64,000 bases of DNA, taken from Streptomyces sp. JH34. Its GTDB lineage: Bacteria > Actinomycetota > Actinomycetes > Streptomycetales > Streptomycetaceae. Of this stretch, positions 1 through 18,076 are shown piece after piece (within the stretch, counting starts at the first letter, position 1; every line of letters begins with the position of its first letter). The stretch is from NCBI RefSeq assembly GCF_029428875.1, contig NZ_JAJSOO010000001.1:1860001-1924000 (forward strand), in the 5' to 3' direction. A model generated the notes under the pieces. The model was not told the origin of the DNA. It was given only the letters and a program-made list of their open reading frames with translations, and did not search any database. The position numbers and the translations under genes are program-made.

Positions 1-1207
1 AGCTGCCCTTCTCCGCTCCCCCGCCACCGGACGTCGCCTTCTCGGCCGACCGCGCGCCGGGGACCGGGGTCCCGGTCCGCTCCCGGTCCGTGGACACGCC
101 CTGGGTCAGATCGGCCACGACCGGCGACGGGGGCATCCCGTTGAGCACCGCCCCGTCGAGTGCGGCAGCGGCGGCCGCCGCGACGTCGACGGCGTCCATG
201 GAGCGGTTCATCGCGGGCTGTGCGGACGGCTTGCGGGGGCGCCGGCGCTTGGCCGGCGCTTCTCCCTCGGAGTGATCCGGATCGTAGACGCCGTCCGCCT
301 CAGAGCGGCGCGCCGAGGACCGCCGCGAGCGCTCGGGCAGCGCTTCGCGCCACTGGTCCTCGTACCGCTCGTCATCACTCCCGTCCTCCTCGCCCGGCGG
401 GTACACCGGGTCGGCGATGCCGAGCCTGACGCCCAGTTGCCGCAGCCTCCGGGGGATGGCGTTGACCGGGGTCGCGGTGACGACGAGGAGTCCGAACACG
501 GTCAGCAGCAGGAGCAGCGGTACGGCGAGTACCTCGCCCATCATGAAGACGAGGGGCTGCGAGGCTCCCCAGCCGATGAGCCCGCCCGCGTCCTGCATGG
601 CGCCGGTGCCGTCCTCACGGCCGGGCGACCCGCAGGCGATGTGGACCTGGCCGAGGACCCCGATGACGAGCGCGGACAGCCCGATGACGATACGGCCGTT
701 GGCCTCGGGCTTCTCCGGGTACAGGATCAGCCGCACGGCCACCGCGCCCAGCAGTATCGGCACCAGCAGGTCGAGCCGGCCGAACGCCCCGGTCACGAGC
801 ATCTCGACGAGATCGCCCACGGGGCCCTTCAGATGGGACCACGTGCCCGCCGCCACGACCAGCGCGAGGCCGAGGAGCAGCAGGGCGAGTCCGTCCTTGC
901 GGTGGGCCGGGTCAAGTCCCTTCGCACCGCGCCCTATGGAGCGGAACACCGCCCCGACTCCGTGCGCGGTGCCCAGCCACAGCGCACGCACGAGTCTGTA
1001 CACGCCCCCCGTGGGGGACGGCGCGGGCTTCGGCGCCGGCTTCTTCGCCGCCGCCTTCCTGGCGGGTGCCTTCTTGACGGGCACTGTCTTCTTCGCCGCA
1101 GCCTTCTTGGCGGGTGCGGCTTTCTTTGCCGGTCCCTGCGTACGGCCGGCACCCTTCGCGGTGCCCGCCGTGCCCAGGGAACCCTTGCCGGACGTACGTG
1201 AGGCCAT
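1..1207 (-). CDS. ftsK: DNA translocase FtsK, N-terminal part (runs off window)
   Basis: Partial gene; about 402 N-terminal residues are present and the RecA-like motor lies outside the window. Start is ATG at 1207. Residues ~20-55 are an Ala/Lys/Pro-rich tail with repeated KKA units. Four hydrophobic segments follow (around GLALLLLGLAL, LLVPILLGAV, IVIGLSALVIG and VLAVPLLLLL), matching the four-helix membrane domain of FtsK/SpoIIIE, then an acidic, Arg-rich linker. FtsK pumps chromosomal DNA through closing septa, which matters in Streptomyces when spores are partitioned. Assignment rests on topology, linker character and position next to osaB, since the motor domain is not visible. The basic tail resembles histone-H1-like DNA-binding tails (inference). 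Confidence 0.85.
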   Translation of the reverse strand, partial: MASRTSGKGSLGTAGTAKGAGRTQGPAKKAAPAKKAAAKKTVPVKKAPARKAAAKKPAPKPAPSPTGGVYRLVRALWLGTAHGVGAVFRSIGRGAKGLDPAHRKDGLALLLLGLALVVAAGTWSHLKGPVGDLVEMLVTGAFGRLDLLVPILLGAVAVRLILYPEKPEANGRIVIGLSALVIGVLGQVHIACGSPGREDGTGAMQDAGGLIGWGASQPLVFMMGEVLAVPLLLLLTVFGLLVVTATPVNAIPRRLRQLGVRLGIADPVYPPGEEDGSDDERYEDQWREALPERSRRSSARRSEADGVYDPDHSEGEAPAKRRRPRKPSAQPAMNRSMDAVDVAAAAAAALDGAVLNGMPPSPVVADLTQGVSTDRERTGTPVPGARSAEKATSGGGGAEKGS

Positions 1208-1317
1208 GTGACTGAGGTTACCGGTGCTTACGCCGGTGGACACGTGTGCCCACGGCTTCACCCGTCCGTGTCGCCCTTGTACGGACGCGGAACTGACGGC
1301 CCTTCAGCCGCGGCGGG

Positions 1318-1998
1318 TCAGCTCTGCGAGGGAAGCGTGGCCGCGGAACCGCCCGCGCCCGGCTCCAGTGCGTCGAGGGCGCGCCGCAGCCCGGTGAGCT
1401 TGCGCTCGAGATGCGCTGCGGTGGCCACGGCGGCCGCGTCCGCGGACTCGTCGTCCAACTGCTTGGAGAGGGCCTCCGCCTGCTCCTCGACGGCGGCGAG
1501 CCGCGCCGAGAGCTCGGCGAGCAGACCGGCCGGCTCCTTCTCGTCGGGGCCCTGGTGGGGGCCGCCCTCGATCTGGAGCCTCAGCAGCGCCGCCTGCTCC
1601 CGCAGCTGGCAGTTCTTCATGTACAGCTCGACGAAGACCGAGACCTTGGCGCGCAGCACCCAGGGGTCGAACGGCTTCGAGATGTAGTCGACCGCGCCCG
1701 CCGCGTAACCACGGAAGGTGTGGTGCGGGCCGTGGTTGATCGCGGTCAGGAAGATGATCGGGATGTCCCGGGTCCGCTCCCGCCGCTTGATGTGCGCAGC
1801 CGTCTCGAATCCATCCATACCGGGCATCTGCACATCCAGCAGGATGACCGCGAAATCGTCCGTGAGCAGCGCCTTGAGCGCCTCCTCCCCTGACGATGCC
1901 CGGACCAGTGTCTGATCGAGCGCAGAGAGGATGGCCTCCAGCGCCAGCAGATTCTCCGGCCGGTCATCGACCAGGAGGATCTTGGCCTTCTGCACCAT
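1318..1998 (-). CDS. osaB: Response regulator OsaB (REC domain plus coiled coil, no DNA-binding domain)
   Basis: A 226-residue protein. A receiver domain fills residues ~5-125: acidic pair D11/D12, phosphoacceptor D55 in LLDVQMPG, T85, and K108 in SKPFD. The rest is charged and helical with heptad-like Leu/Ala/Glu, suggesting a coiled coil; there is no helix-turn-helix, so it probably acts through protein partners. I chose ATG 1998 because GAGGAGGG lies just upstream; an in-frame extension to 2136 has no such site. It lies beside the hybrid kinase gene on the same strand, 244 bp apart, so it may have its own promoter. In S. coelicolor the osaA/osaB pair is known for osmoadaptation and osmotic control of development. 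Confidence 0.85.
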   Translation of the reverse strand: MVQKAKILLVDDRPENLLALEAILSALDQTLVRASSGEEALKALLTDDFAVILLDVQMPGMDGFETAAHIKRRERTRDIPIIFLTAINHGPHHTFRGYAAGAVDYISKPFDPWVLRAKVSVFVELYMKNCQLREQAALLRLQIEGGPHQGPDEKEPAGLLAELSARLAAVEEQAEALSKQLDDESADAAAVATAAHLERKLTGLRRALDALEPGAGGSAATLPSQS

Positions 1999-2242
1999 GG
2001 CCCGCCCTCCTCGTCCCGGAATCGCACCGGGTGCCGCCCCAGGGGACGACTCCCTTACGCCGTCCGTCCTTGTGCCGGTCATGGTAGCCGCACCCCGCCC
2101 GTCACCACACCCTGTCACCGCGATGTCACTGTGCACACAGCGAAAACGCGGTCGAAGACCAGAAGGTTCCCCGGAATCCGCCCACTCACACCCGCCCGGG
2201 CACAGCCGGCCGGCGGAATCCGGCGAGCCGCCGCCCGCCCGG

Positions 2243-7735
<5,493 letters not shown>

Positions 7736-8091
7736 CGTGTCCCTCCCGCAGGGGTTGACCGTATCGCTCGGGCCGTTGTCGGAAGCTTGCCCACTTCCAC
7801 TTTGGCTCACCGCCACAGCACACCGTCGACGGGTGACTATGCGGTCGTCAAATCGTTGAAACGTACCAGGCCGGAACGGGAGGGCGAGGAAAGTCGCCTG
7901 GTCGTCCCATTTCCCTCACCGGGAGCCCCGAAGTTGTGCGCCCGGCGCACGACCACGGGTGGCCTGAGTACCCAAGTCTGCCCTCGTGTACCCGGGACGC
8001 CGGGCGAACGTCTAGCCTGGCAGGCGAATCGAAGCGGCGACATACGGGCACAGGACTCGGGGAAGCGACGAGACACCAAATGGGGAGTGCT
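7736..8091. promoter_or_regulatory. Divergent osaA/osaC control region
   Basis: A 356-bp spacer between the starts of osaA (minus) and osaC (plus), which must hold both promoters. On the minus strand GGGTAC occurs twice, 20 bp apart (7968-7973 and 7988-7993), resembling the -10 element of SigB-type stress promoters, but I could not find a well-spaced GTTT-like -35. On the plus strand TAGCCT near 8012 is a possible -10 for osaC. No coding signal is seen. Confidence 0.4.
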
Positions 8092-10707
8092 GTGATCACC
8101 GCGCGCGCGGCTGCCACCTTCGATCCGGTCGGACGCTCGGTGGCGACCGCCCGCGCGTTCGTCCGGGACACCCTTCAGGGGTGGGGTTACACGGACGTCG
8201 TTGACGACGCCGTCGTTCTTACCAGTGAACTCGTGACCAACGCGGTCGTGCACGCCGGCACCGCCGCCGATGTGCTCTGTCTGCGCACCGAGGACGGCGT
8301 ACGCGTCGAGGTCTCCGACCACTATCCGGAGCGGGAGGTCCCGCTCCAGAGTTCGGGCCTCGACTTCGGCAGCCCGGACCGGGAAGGCGGGCGCGGCCTG
8401 CTGCTCTGCGCGGCCCTCGCCTCCCGCTGGGGCGTCGAGTACACGCCGACCCACAAGCACGTCTGGTTCCAGCTAGACCTTCCCGAACGGCCTGTGGGCA
8501 TCCGCTCGGCGAGCCCGGTCCTGCCCACGGCGCTGCTGCCGGTGGCGGAGCAGCGCGTACGGGTGGCCGTCGTCCAGATCGACGGCGCCGGCTGCGTCGC
8601 CGCGTGGAACGACGACGCCTCGTTCCTCTTCGGTCACGCGGCCGAGAAGGTCGACGGCAAGCAGTTCACGGACTTCGTCGCCTGGCCGCACACCCCGGGC
8701 ACCTCCACCGGCATCGCCGACGCACTGCAGCTCTCCCGCTGGGAGGGCAGCTACGGCATCCGCGGGGCCGACGGCCGTGTCATCCCGGTGTACGCCTCGC
8801 ACCTCAGGGTCCGCGACGCCGACGGCGAGCCGTCCACCGTCTGCCTCCTCGTGCGCGACTACGAACGCGCCGTGCTCCAGACCCCGGTACGCGCCCCCGT
8901 CTCCGACGCTTCGGCCGAAAACCGCAGCACGGACCCCTTCGAGATCTTCATCGGCTCCCCCGCCCCGGACGACCTCGACGGACTGCTGCAGCGCACGGTC
9001 GAGCGGGCACGCGACATGCTCGATGCCGACGCCGCGTTCCTGCTCCTGGCCACCGACGACGAGACCGAGCTCGAGGTCCGCGCGACCACCGGCCTCCCCT
9101 CGGCCCGGCAGCGCTTCGCCCGGGTACCCGTCGAGGCCGGCACGGGCCGCTACGGCTCCGCGCGCATGCCCGCCGTCCACGACGACCTCACCGTCGTGCC
9201 GGGCGCCGTACCACTGCTCAGCGACACCGGGATGCGCTCGGTCGTCACGGTGCCCCTGAAGGTCGAGGGCCGTCTCACCGGTTCCCTGGGGGTCGCGGCC
9301 GAAGCGGCCGGACGGTACTCGAACGAGCAGGCGCTACGCCTGCAGTTCGCCGCGGACCGGATCGCGCTGGCCGTCGAGTCGGCCCGGCTCGGCGAGCTCG
9401 AACGCCTGCGGCGTGGCTCGCTGTCCTTCCTCGTGGAGGCCTCCGACCTGCTGGCCGGAACGCTGGACAGGGACCAGACACTGGCCCTGATGGCACAGAT
9501 GACCGTACCCACGCTGGCCACCTGGTGCGCCGTCTACACCATCGCGGACCAGTCGTCGGAGCCGTATCTCTCCTACGTGCTGCACGAGGACGAGGAGCGC
9601 ATCGACGGCCTGAAGGCCCTGCTCTCCTCCATCGACCCGCCGGACCCCGTACCGGCTCCTGGCGCCCGCCTCTGGCCCGTGCCCACCGAAGCCGGTCACG
9701 AGGCAGCCCTGCGGACGTCCAAGCGCACCTTGAGCACGGACGCACCGCTGAGCATGGGGACGGCCGCTCGCACGATTCTCGCCACGGCGGTCGCCGTGGG
9801 AGGTGAGACCGTGGTCCTGCCCCTGGTGGCGAGGAACCGCGTGATCGGGATGCTCACGCTCGGCAAGCCGTCCGACGAGCACTTCCGCCAGGAGATCCTG
9901 GAGCTGGCCGAGGACCTGTCCCGGAGGGCCGCTCTGGCTCTCGACAACGCCCGCCTCTACTCGGAGCGCATGGCCATCAGCCAGTCGCTCCAGCGCAGCC
10001 TGCTGCCGCCCGGCCTTCCTGATGTGCCCAACGTCGAGATCGAGGTCATCTACCGGGCCGCGGGCGAGGGCAACGAGGTCGGCGGCGACTTCTACGACGT
10101 GTTCCCCATCCGGGACGGTGCCTACGGTTTCGCCATCGGGGACGTCTGCGGTACGGGTCCGGAGGCGGCAGCCGTCACGGGCCTGGCCCGCCACGCCCTG
10201 AGGCTCCTGGCCCGTGAGGGGTTCGGCGGGCCCGCGGTGCTCGAGCGGCTCAACGCCGCCATCCTGGACGAGGGGGCGCGCAGCCGCTTCCTCACCCTGC
10301 TCTACGGGGAGTTGTGGCCCCAGGAGGACGGAAGCGCCCTTCTGAAGGTGGTCTGCGCCGGCCACCCGCTTCCCCTGCGTCTGCGCCAGGACGGCTCCGT
10401 CGAGCCGGCGGCGGAACCGCAGCCGCTGCTGGGCGTCATCGAGGACCTCGAGCTGTACGAGCAGGAGGTCACCCTGCAGCCGGGCGACGTGCTCCTGTGC
10501 GTGACGGACGGAGTCACCGAACGCCGTGAGGGTGCCCGCATGCTGGGCGACGACGGCCTCGCCGATGTGCTGGCCATGTGCACGGGCCTGACGGCCGGCG
10601 CGGTGGCGGGACGGATCCTGAGGGCCGTCGAGCGCTTCGCGGCGGAGCCCGCGTCCGACGACATGGCCATCCTGGCCATGCGTGTCCCGGAGCCGCAGAA
10701 CTTCTAA
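8092..10707 (+). CDS. osaC: OsaC: RsbW-like kinase / PAS / GAF / PP2C phosphatase regulator
   Basis: 871 residues from GTG 8092, with GGGGAG four bases upstream; ATG 8080 in the same frame is an alternative. Domains in order: an anti-sigma-factor-type HATPase (~1-130; E46 and N50 in ELVTNAVVHAG, glycine box GGRGLLL), a PAS domain (~160-260), two GAF-like regions (~285-430 and ~440-625), and a SpoIIE/PP2C serine phosphatase (~640-870; GGDFYDVF, GDVCGTGPEAA, VTDGVTER). This is the reported architecture of S. coelicolor OsaC, which is needed to switch off SigB after osmotic stress through its kinase-like domain. Divergence from osaA supports one osmotic-stress locus. All key metal-binding Asp positions of the phosphatase appear present. 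Confidence 0.9.
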   Translation: MITARAAATFDPVGRSVATARAFVRDTLQGWGYTDVVDDAVVLTSELVTNAVVHAGTAADVLCLRTEDGVRVEVSDHYPEREVPLQSSGLDFGSPDREGGRGLLLCAALASRWGVEYTPTHKHVWFQLDLPERPVGIRSASPVLPTALLPVAEQRVRVAVVQIDGAGCVAAWNDDASFLFGHAAEKVDGKQFTDFVAWPHTPGTSTGIADALQLSRWEGSYGIRGADGRVIPVYASHLRVRDADGEPSTVCLLVRDYERAVLQTPVRAPVSDASAENRSTDPFEIFIGSPAPDDLDGLLQRTVERARDMLDADAAFLLLATDDETELEVRATTGLPSARQRFARVPVEAGTGRYGSARMPAVHDDLTVVPGAVPLLSDTGMRSVVTVPLKVEGRLTGSLGVAAEAAGRYSNEQALRLQFAADRIALAVESARLGELERLRRGSLSFLVEASDLLAGTLDRDQTLALMAQMTVPTLATWCAVYTIADQSSEPYLSYVLHEDEERIDGLKALLSSIDPPDPVPAPGARLWPVPTEAGHEAALRTSKRTLSTDAPLSMGTAARTILATAVAVGGETVVLPLVARNRVIGMLTLGKPSDEHFRQEILELAEDLSRRAALALDNARLYSERMAISQSLQRSLLPPGLPDVPNVEIEVIYRAAGEGNEVGGDFYDVFPIRDGAYGFAIGDVCGTGPEAAAVTGLARHALRLLAREGFGGPAVLERLNAAILDEGARSRFLTLLYGELWPQEDGSALLKVVCAGHPLPLRLRQDGSVEPAAEPQPLLGVIEDLELYEQEVTLQPGDVLLCVTDGVTERREGARMLGDDGLADVLAMCTGLTAGAVAGRILRAVERFAAEPASDDMAILAMRVPEPQNF

Positions 10708-10720
10708 GCCGCCGCGCCGG

Positions 10721-10736
10721 GCCCCTTCCGGGGGGC
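10721..10736. terminator. Possible osaC terminator
   Basis: A short GC hairpin, GCCCC paired with GGGGC around a 6-base loop, begins 13 bases after the osaC stop and lies before the convergent DinB-like gene. The stem is only 5 bp and no T-run follows, so this is a weak call. Confidence 0.35.
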
Positions 10737-10822
10737 TCCGCACCGGCAGGGACGTGGAATGCGGCGGTGGGCTCTCCTGAAGCTCCCGCCGCCCTCCGCG
10801 TGCGGTGGTCGTCGCTGCTGGT

Positions 10823-11356
10823 TCATCCGGAGTCGCCCGTCGCCCCGTCGGTCCGCTCCCGCAGGAGGTCCGCGTGGCCGTTGTGCCGGGCGTATTCCTG
10901 AATCATCGCGACGTAGACCCAGCGCAGGCTCAGCAGGACGCCACGTGCGGTCAGGAACGTCTCGTCGAGGCCGTGTCCGGCGGCTGCCGCGTCACAGAGG
11001 ACGAGCTCCGCACGAAAGCGTTCGAAGACCTCAGGAGCGTCCTCCGCCTCGACTCCGTCCAGCCCCTCGTTCCCGTCCTCCGGGCCCGTGAAGACGTCGC
11101 CGAGGGTCTCGCCCGCGAAGCTTCTCCGGAACCACCAGCGCTCGATCTCCGTCATGTGACGGACCAGTCCGAGCAGGCTCAGGTCGGACGGTTCCACGGT
11201 TGTCCTGGCCAACTGCGCCGGCTCGAGCCCGGCGCACTTCGCCAGCAGCACCTCCCGGTGCCAACGCAGCCAGCCGTCCAGCATCTGCCGCTCGGACGCG
11301 GCACCCAGGCCGGCGAGGTCCACAGTTCGTCCGGAGGCCGGCGCTCTCCAAGTCAT
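10823..11356 (-). CDS. DinB/DUF664-family protein (mycothiol-dependent transferase-like)
   Basis: 177 residues resembling the DinB four-helix bundle superfamily in its actinobacterial DUF664 form. Visible family features are the histidine in LVRHMTEIERWWF and the C-terminal YARHNGHADLLRE, which supply the usual metal-binding His residues. The N-terminal WLRWHREVL helix is also typical. Members bind a metal and some act as thiol transferases or isomerases using mycothiol; the substrate here is unknown. It is convergent with osaC and divergent from the gene at 11428. The ATG at 11356 has only a weak ribosome site, and M25 is an alternative start. Confidence 0.7.
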   Translation of the reverse strand: MTWRAPASGRTVDLAGLGAASERQMLDGWLRWHREVLLAKCAGLEPAQLARTTVEPSDLSLLGLVRHMTEIERWWFRRSFAGETLGDVFTGPEDGNEGLDGVEAEDAPEVFERFRAELVLCDAAAAGHGLDETFLTARGVLLSLRWVYVAMIQEYARHNGHADLLRERTDGATGDSG

Positions 11357-11427
11357 GCGCCCACATTGCCTGCCGTTCCGTGCGGGCTCAAGCAGCTGGG
11401 GCGGGAATCGCCTGGCAGCATGTCGCC

Positions 11428-11955
11428 ATGGCCATCCCTTCGCCCGACGGCGACTATGCGCTCACCACGATGTACTCCGTGCCCGACGACGCCTGGTACC
11501 TGGAACTGGATCTCGTCGCCGTGCGGCGGACGGTGGTCACCGCCATCGTCCCCGATGAGGATCCGACGCGGGAGCCGACGGTGTGCTTCGACGTCCACGG
11601 GGATCACCTGGACATCCCCTACACGGTGATCCACTGGTTCATGAACCAGGTCGAGGCTGAGATCCGCACGTCCCGCGGCTGGATGGGAATGCGTCCGGAA
11701 CTCGTGGAGACGATCCACGGGTTGCGACAGGAGTACTTGGGCGTCATAAGTGACGAGAAGTTTCCCGCCGTTCTGGAGGAGGTCCGGGCCAGGGTCCCCG
11801 AGGCGGACCTTCCGGGAGTCCTGCTGGCCTCCTTCGGCCGGAGACCGGACGGCACCACCACGGACGGCATGGAGGCTTTCCCGCCCGTCGAACACCGGGA
11901 AGACGGGACACAACAGAAGAAGGCCCCCGCCACGGGCGGAGGCCTTCTCTTCTGA
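11428..11955 (+). CDS. Conserved hypothetical protein
   Basis: 175 residues, no recognisable enzyme motif, signal peptide or membrane segment. It begins at ATG 11428; upstream in-frame codons lie in the spacer shared with the divergent DinB-like gene. The body has an alternating beta-like pattern (WYLELDLVAVRRTVVTAIV) and a helical C-terminal half. The last ~12 residues are encoded inside a strong inverted repeat (11918-11951), and the TGA ends at 11955, one base before the convergent tRNA-Thr gene. The terminal KKAPATGGG tail may therefore reflect the hairpin rather than protein function. Function unknown. Confidence 0.6.
   Translation: MAIPSPDGDYALTTMYSVPDDAWYLELDLVAVRRTVVTAIVPDEDPTREPTVCFDVHGDHLDIPYTVIHWFMNQVEAEIRTSRGWMGMRPELVETIHGLRQEYLGVISDEKFPAVLEEVRARVPEADLPGVLLASFGRRPDGTTTDGMEAFPPVEHREDGTQQKKAPATGGGLLF
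11918..11951. terminator. Bidirectional hairpin between hypothetical gene and tRNA-Thr
   Basis: A near-perfect stem (AGAAGGCC..CCGCC with GGCGG..GGCCTTCT) lies within the last codons of the plus-strand gene. On the minus strand it begins five bases after the tRNA-Thr 3' end and is followed by a U-rich stretch, so it likely terminates the tRNA transcript and possibly the opposing one. Confidence 0.7.
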
Positions 11956-12027
11956 GCCCCAATGCGGAATCGAACCGCAGACCTTCTCCTTACCATGGAG
12001 ACGCTCTACCGACTGAGCTATTGGGGC
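11956..12027 (-). tRNA. tRNA-Thr (anticodon GGT)
   Basis: A 72-nt cloverleaf: seven-base acceptor stem GCCCCAA/TTGGGGC, D-stem GCTC/GAGC, anticodon stem TCTCC/GGAGA with loop ATGGTAA (anticodon GGT, reading ACC/ACU), and T-arm TGCGG-TTCGATT-CCGCA. CCA is not encoded. It is downstream of 5S rRNA but beyond the rrn terminator, so it probably has its own promoter in the 12028-12224 spacer. Confidence 0.95.
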
Positions 12028-12224
12028 CTGTCACCCTGCGGCAACGAGATAAAGCATACCCCGGACGAGGGGGTGCTCAAAACCATCCTGACGGGCCATC
12101 TGCCGCTTGCGCCGCAAGGGCTGTTGCAGGCGGCACACGGGCAGGCCCGGCAGGAGTCAGCGGCGGCCGAGGCCGGCTGTCCGGGGACGGGCCCTGGCCG
12201 CACCCTACTGATCCGGAACGCAGA

Positions 12225-12255
12225 AAAGCCCCGTGCCACAAGGGCACGGGGCTTT
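12225..12255 (-). terminator. rrn operon terminator
   Basis: A 13-bp perfect stem (AAAGCCCCGTGCC and its complement) with a 5-base loop. On the minus strand it is followed by a T-run, 13 bases after the 5S gene: a classical intrinsic terminator. Confidence 0.9.
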
Positions 12256-12267
12256 CCCGGAATAATT

Positions 12268-12386
12268 GTTCGGCGGCGTCCTACTCTCCCACAGGGTCCC
12301 CCCTGCAGTACCATCGGCGCTGAAAGGCTTAGCTTCCGGGTTCGGAATGTAACCGGGCGTTTCCCTAACGCAATGACCACCGAAAC
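12268..12386 (-). rRNA. rrf: 5S ribosomal RNA
   Basis: About 119 nt. The ends pair (GTTTCGGTGG near 12386 and CGCCGCCGAAC near 12268), and the internal GAACCCGGAAGCTAAG and GGGAGAGTAGG segments are typical of actinobacterial 5S. It is the last gene of the rrn operon, about 80 bp after 23S. Confidence 0.95.
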
Positions 12387-12466
12387 ACTATGAAATTAAC
12401 CAACACCGGGCAAAAACACGGCCGTTCGTTATTTCAGAACTAACACAGTGGACGCGAGCAACTGAG

Positions 12467-17413
<4,947 letters not shown>

Positions 17414-18007
17414 ATGTTTTCCCGTAATCGGGATCACAACACGAGAGCGGAACAACCAGGTCGGAATATGACCGGTTGTTCACAGCGTCCTCGCTGTTGT
17501 TGCCTACCCGACCCGAAGATCGTGCAGGACTTTTCAAAGGAACCACCAACCTGCGTGATGCAGGCCGGGGTATCAACATATCTGGCGTTGACTTTTGGCA
17601 CGCTGTTGAGTTCTCAAGGAACGGACGCTTCCTTCGGTCCCGTTTCACCGGGGCCCTCCGGGCGCTTCCCTTCGTTCTTGCGTTTCCGACTCTATCAGAC
17701 TCTTTCGTGTCCGATTCCCGGCCGAAGCGGGTTACTGCTTGGCGGTTAATTTACCACCGTGCTTTCCAGTTCTTCGCTTTCGCGTTTCCCTTTCCGGCGA
17801 GTCCGACTTTACCAGACTCTTTTCCGTTCCGTTTCCGGTCCGGATTTAGATTCCAGTGGCCTTCGGAGTGGCCTTTGCCTTTCGGCGGATCCGACTTTAT
17901 CAGAGAATCTGAGTCGGATTTCCCGCCCCCTCGACAAGGGCTGAACGAACGCTCCCGGCACGCGTGTGCGCGGGGTGCTTCCCGTTCGGCGGAATCGCAA
18001 ACGTACT
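17414..18007 (-). promoter_or_regulatory. rrn leader and tandem promoter block
   Basis: A 594-bp region without protein genes upstream of 16S. Four promoter-like blocks recur on the minus strand with -10 hexamers TAGAGT (17689-17694), TAAATT (17748-17753), TAAAGT (17806-17811) and TAAAGT (17894-17899). Three sit in a shared TCTGRTARAGTCGGA context. Streptomyces rrn operons are known to have several tandem promoters (p1-p4). The -35 elements are not obvious. Between the promoters and 16S lies the conserved leader containing TTGAGAACTCAACAGCGTG (near 17600-17617), probably involved in antitermination or processing. Confidence 0.7.
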
Positions 18008-18047
18008 GGAGCGGGGCGCCTCGATGCAAATCGAGGCGCCCCGCTCC
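18008..18047 (-). terminator. rnj terminator
   Basis: An 18-bp perfect inverted repeat (18008-18025 with 18030-18047) and a 4-base loop, 29 bases after the rnj stop and just upstream of the rrn promoters. No long T-run follows, as is common in Streptomyces. Confidence 0.8.
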
Positions 18048-18076
18048 TGGTTGGCGGCCTGCCGGCCGCGCTCACG

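Noticed and set aside
11956-12027. tRNA as part of the rrn operon
   Set aside because: The strong rrn terminator (12225-12255) lies between 5S and the tRNA, so an independent transcript is more likely.
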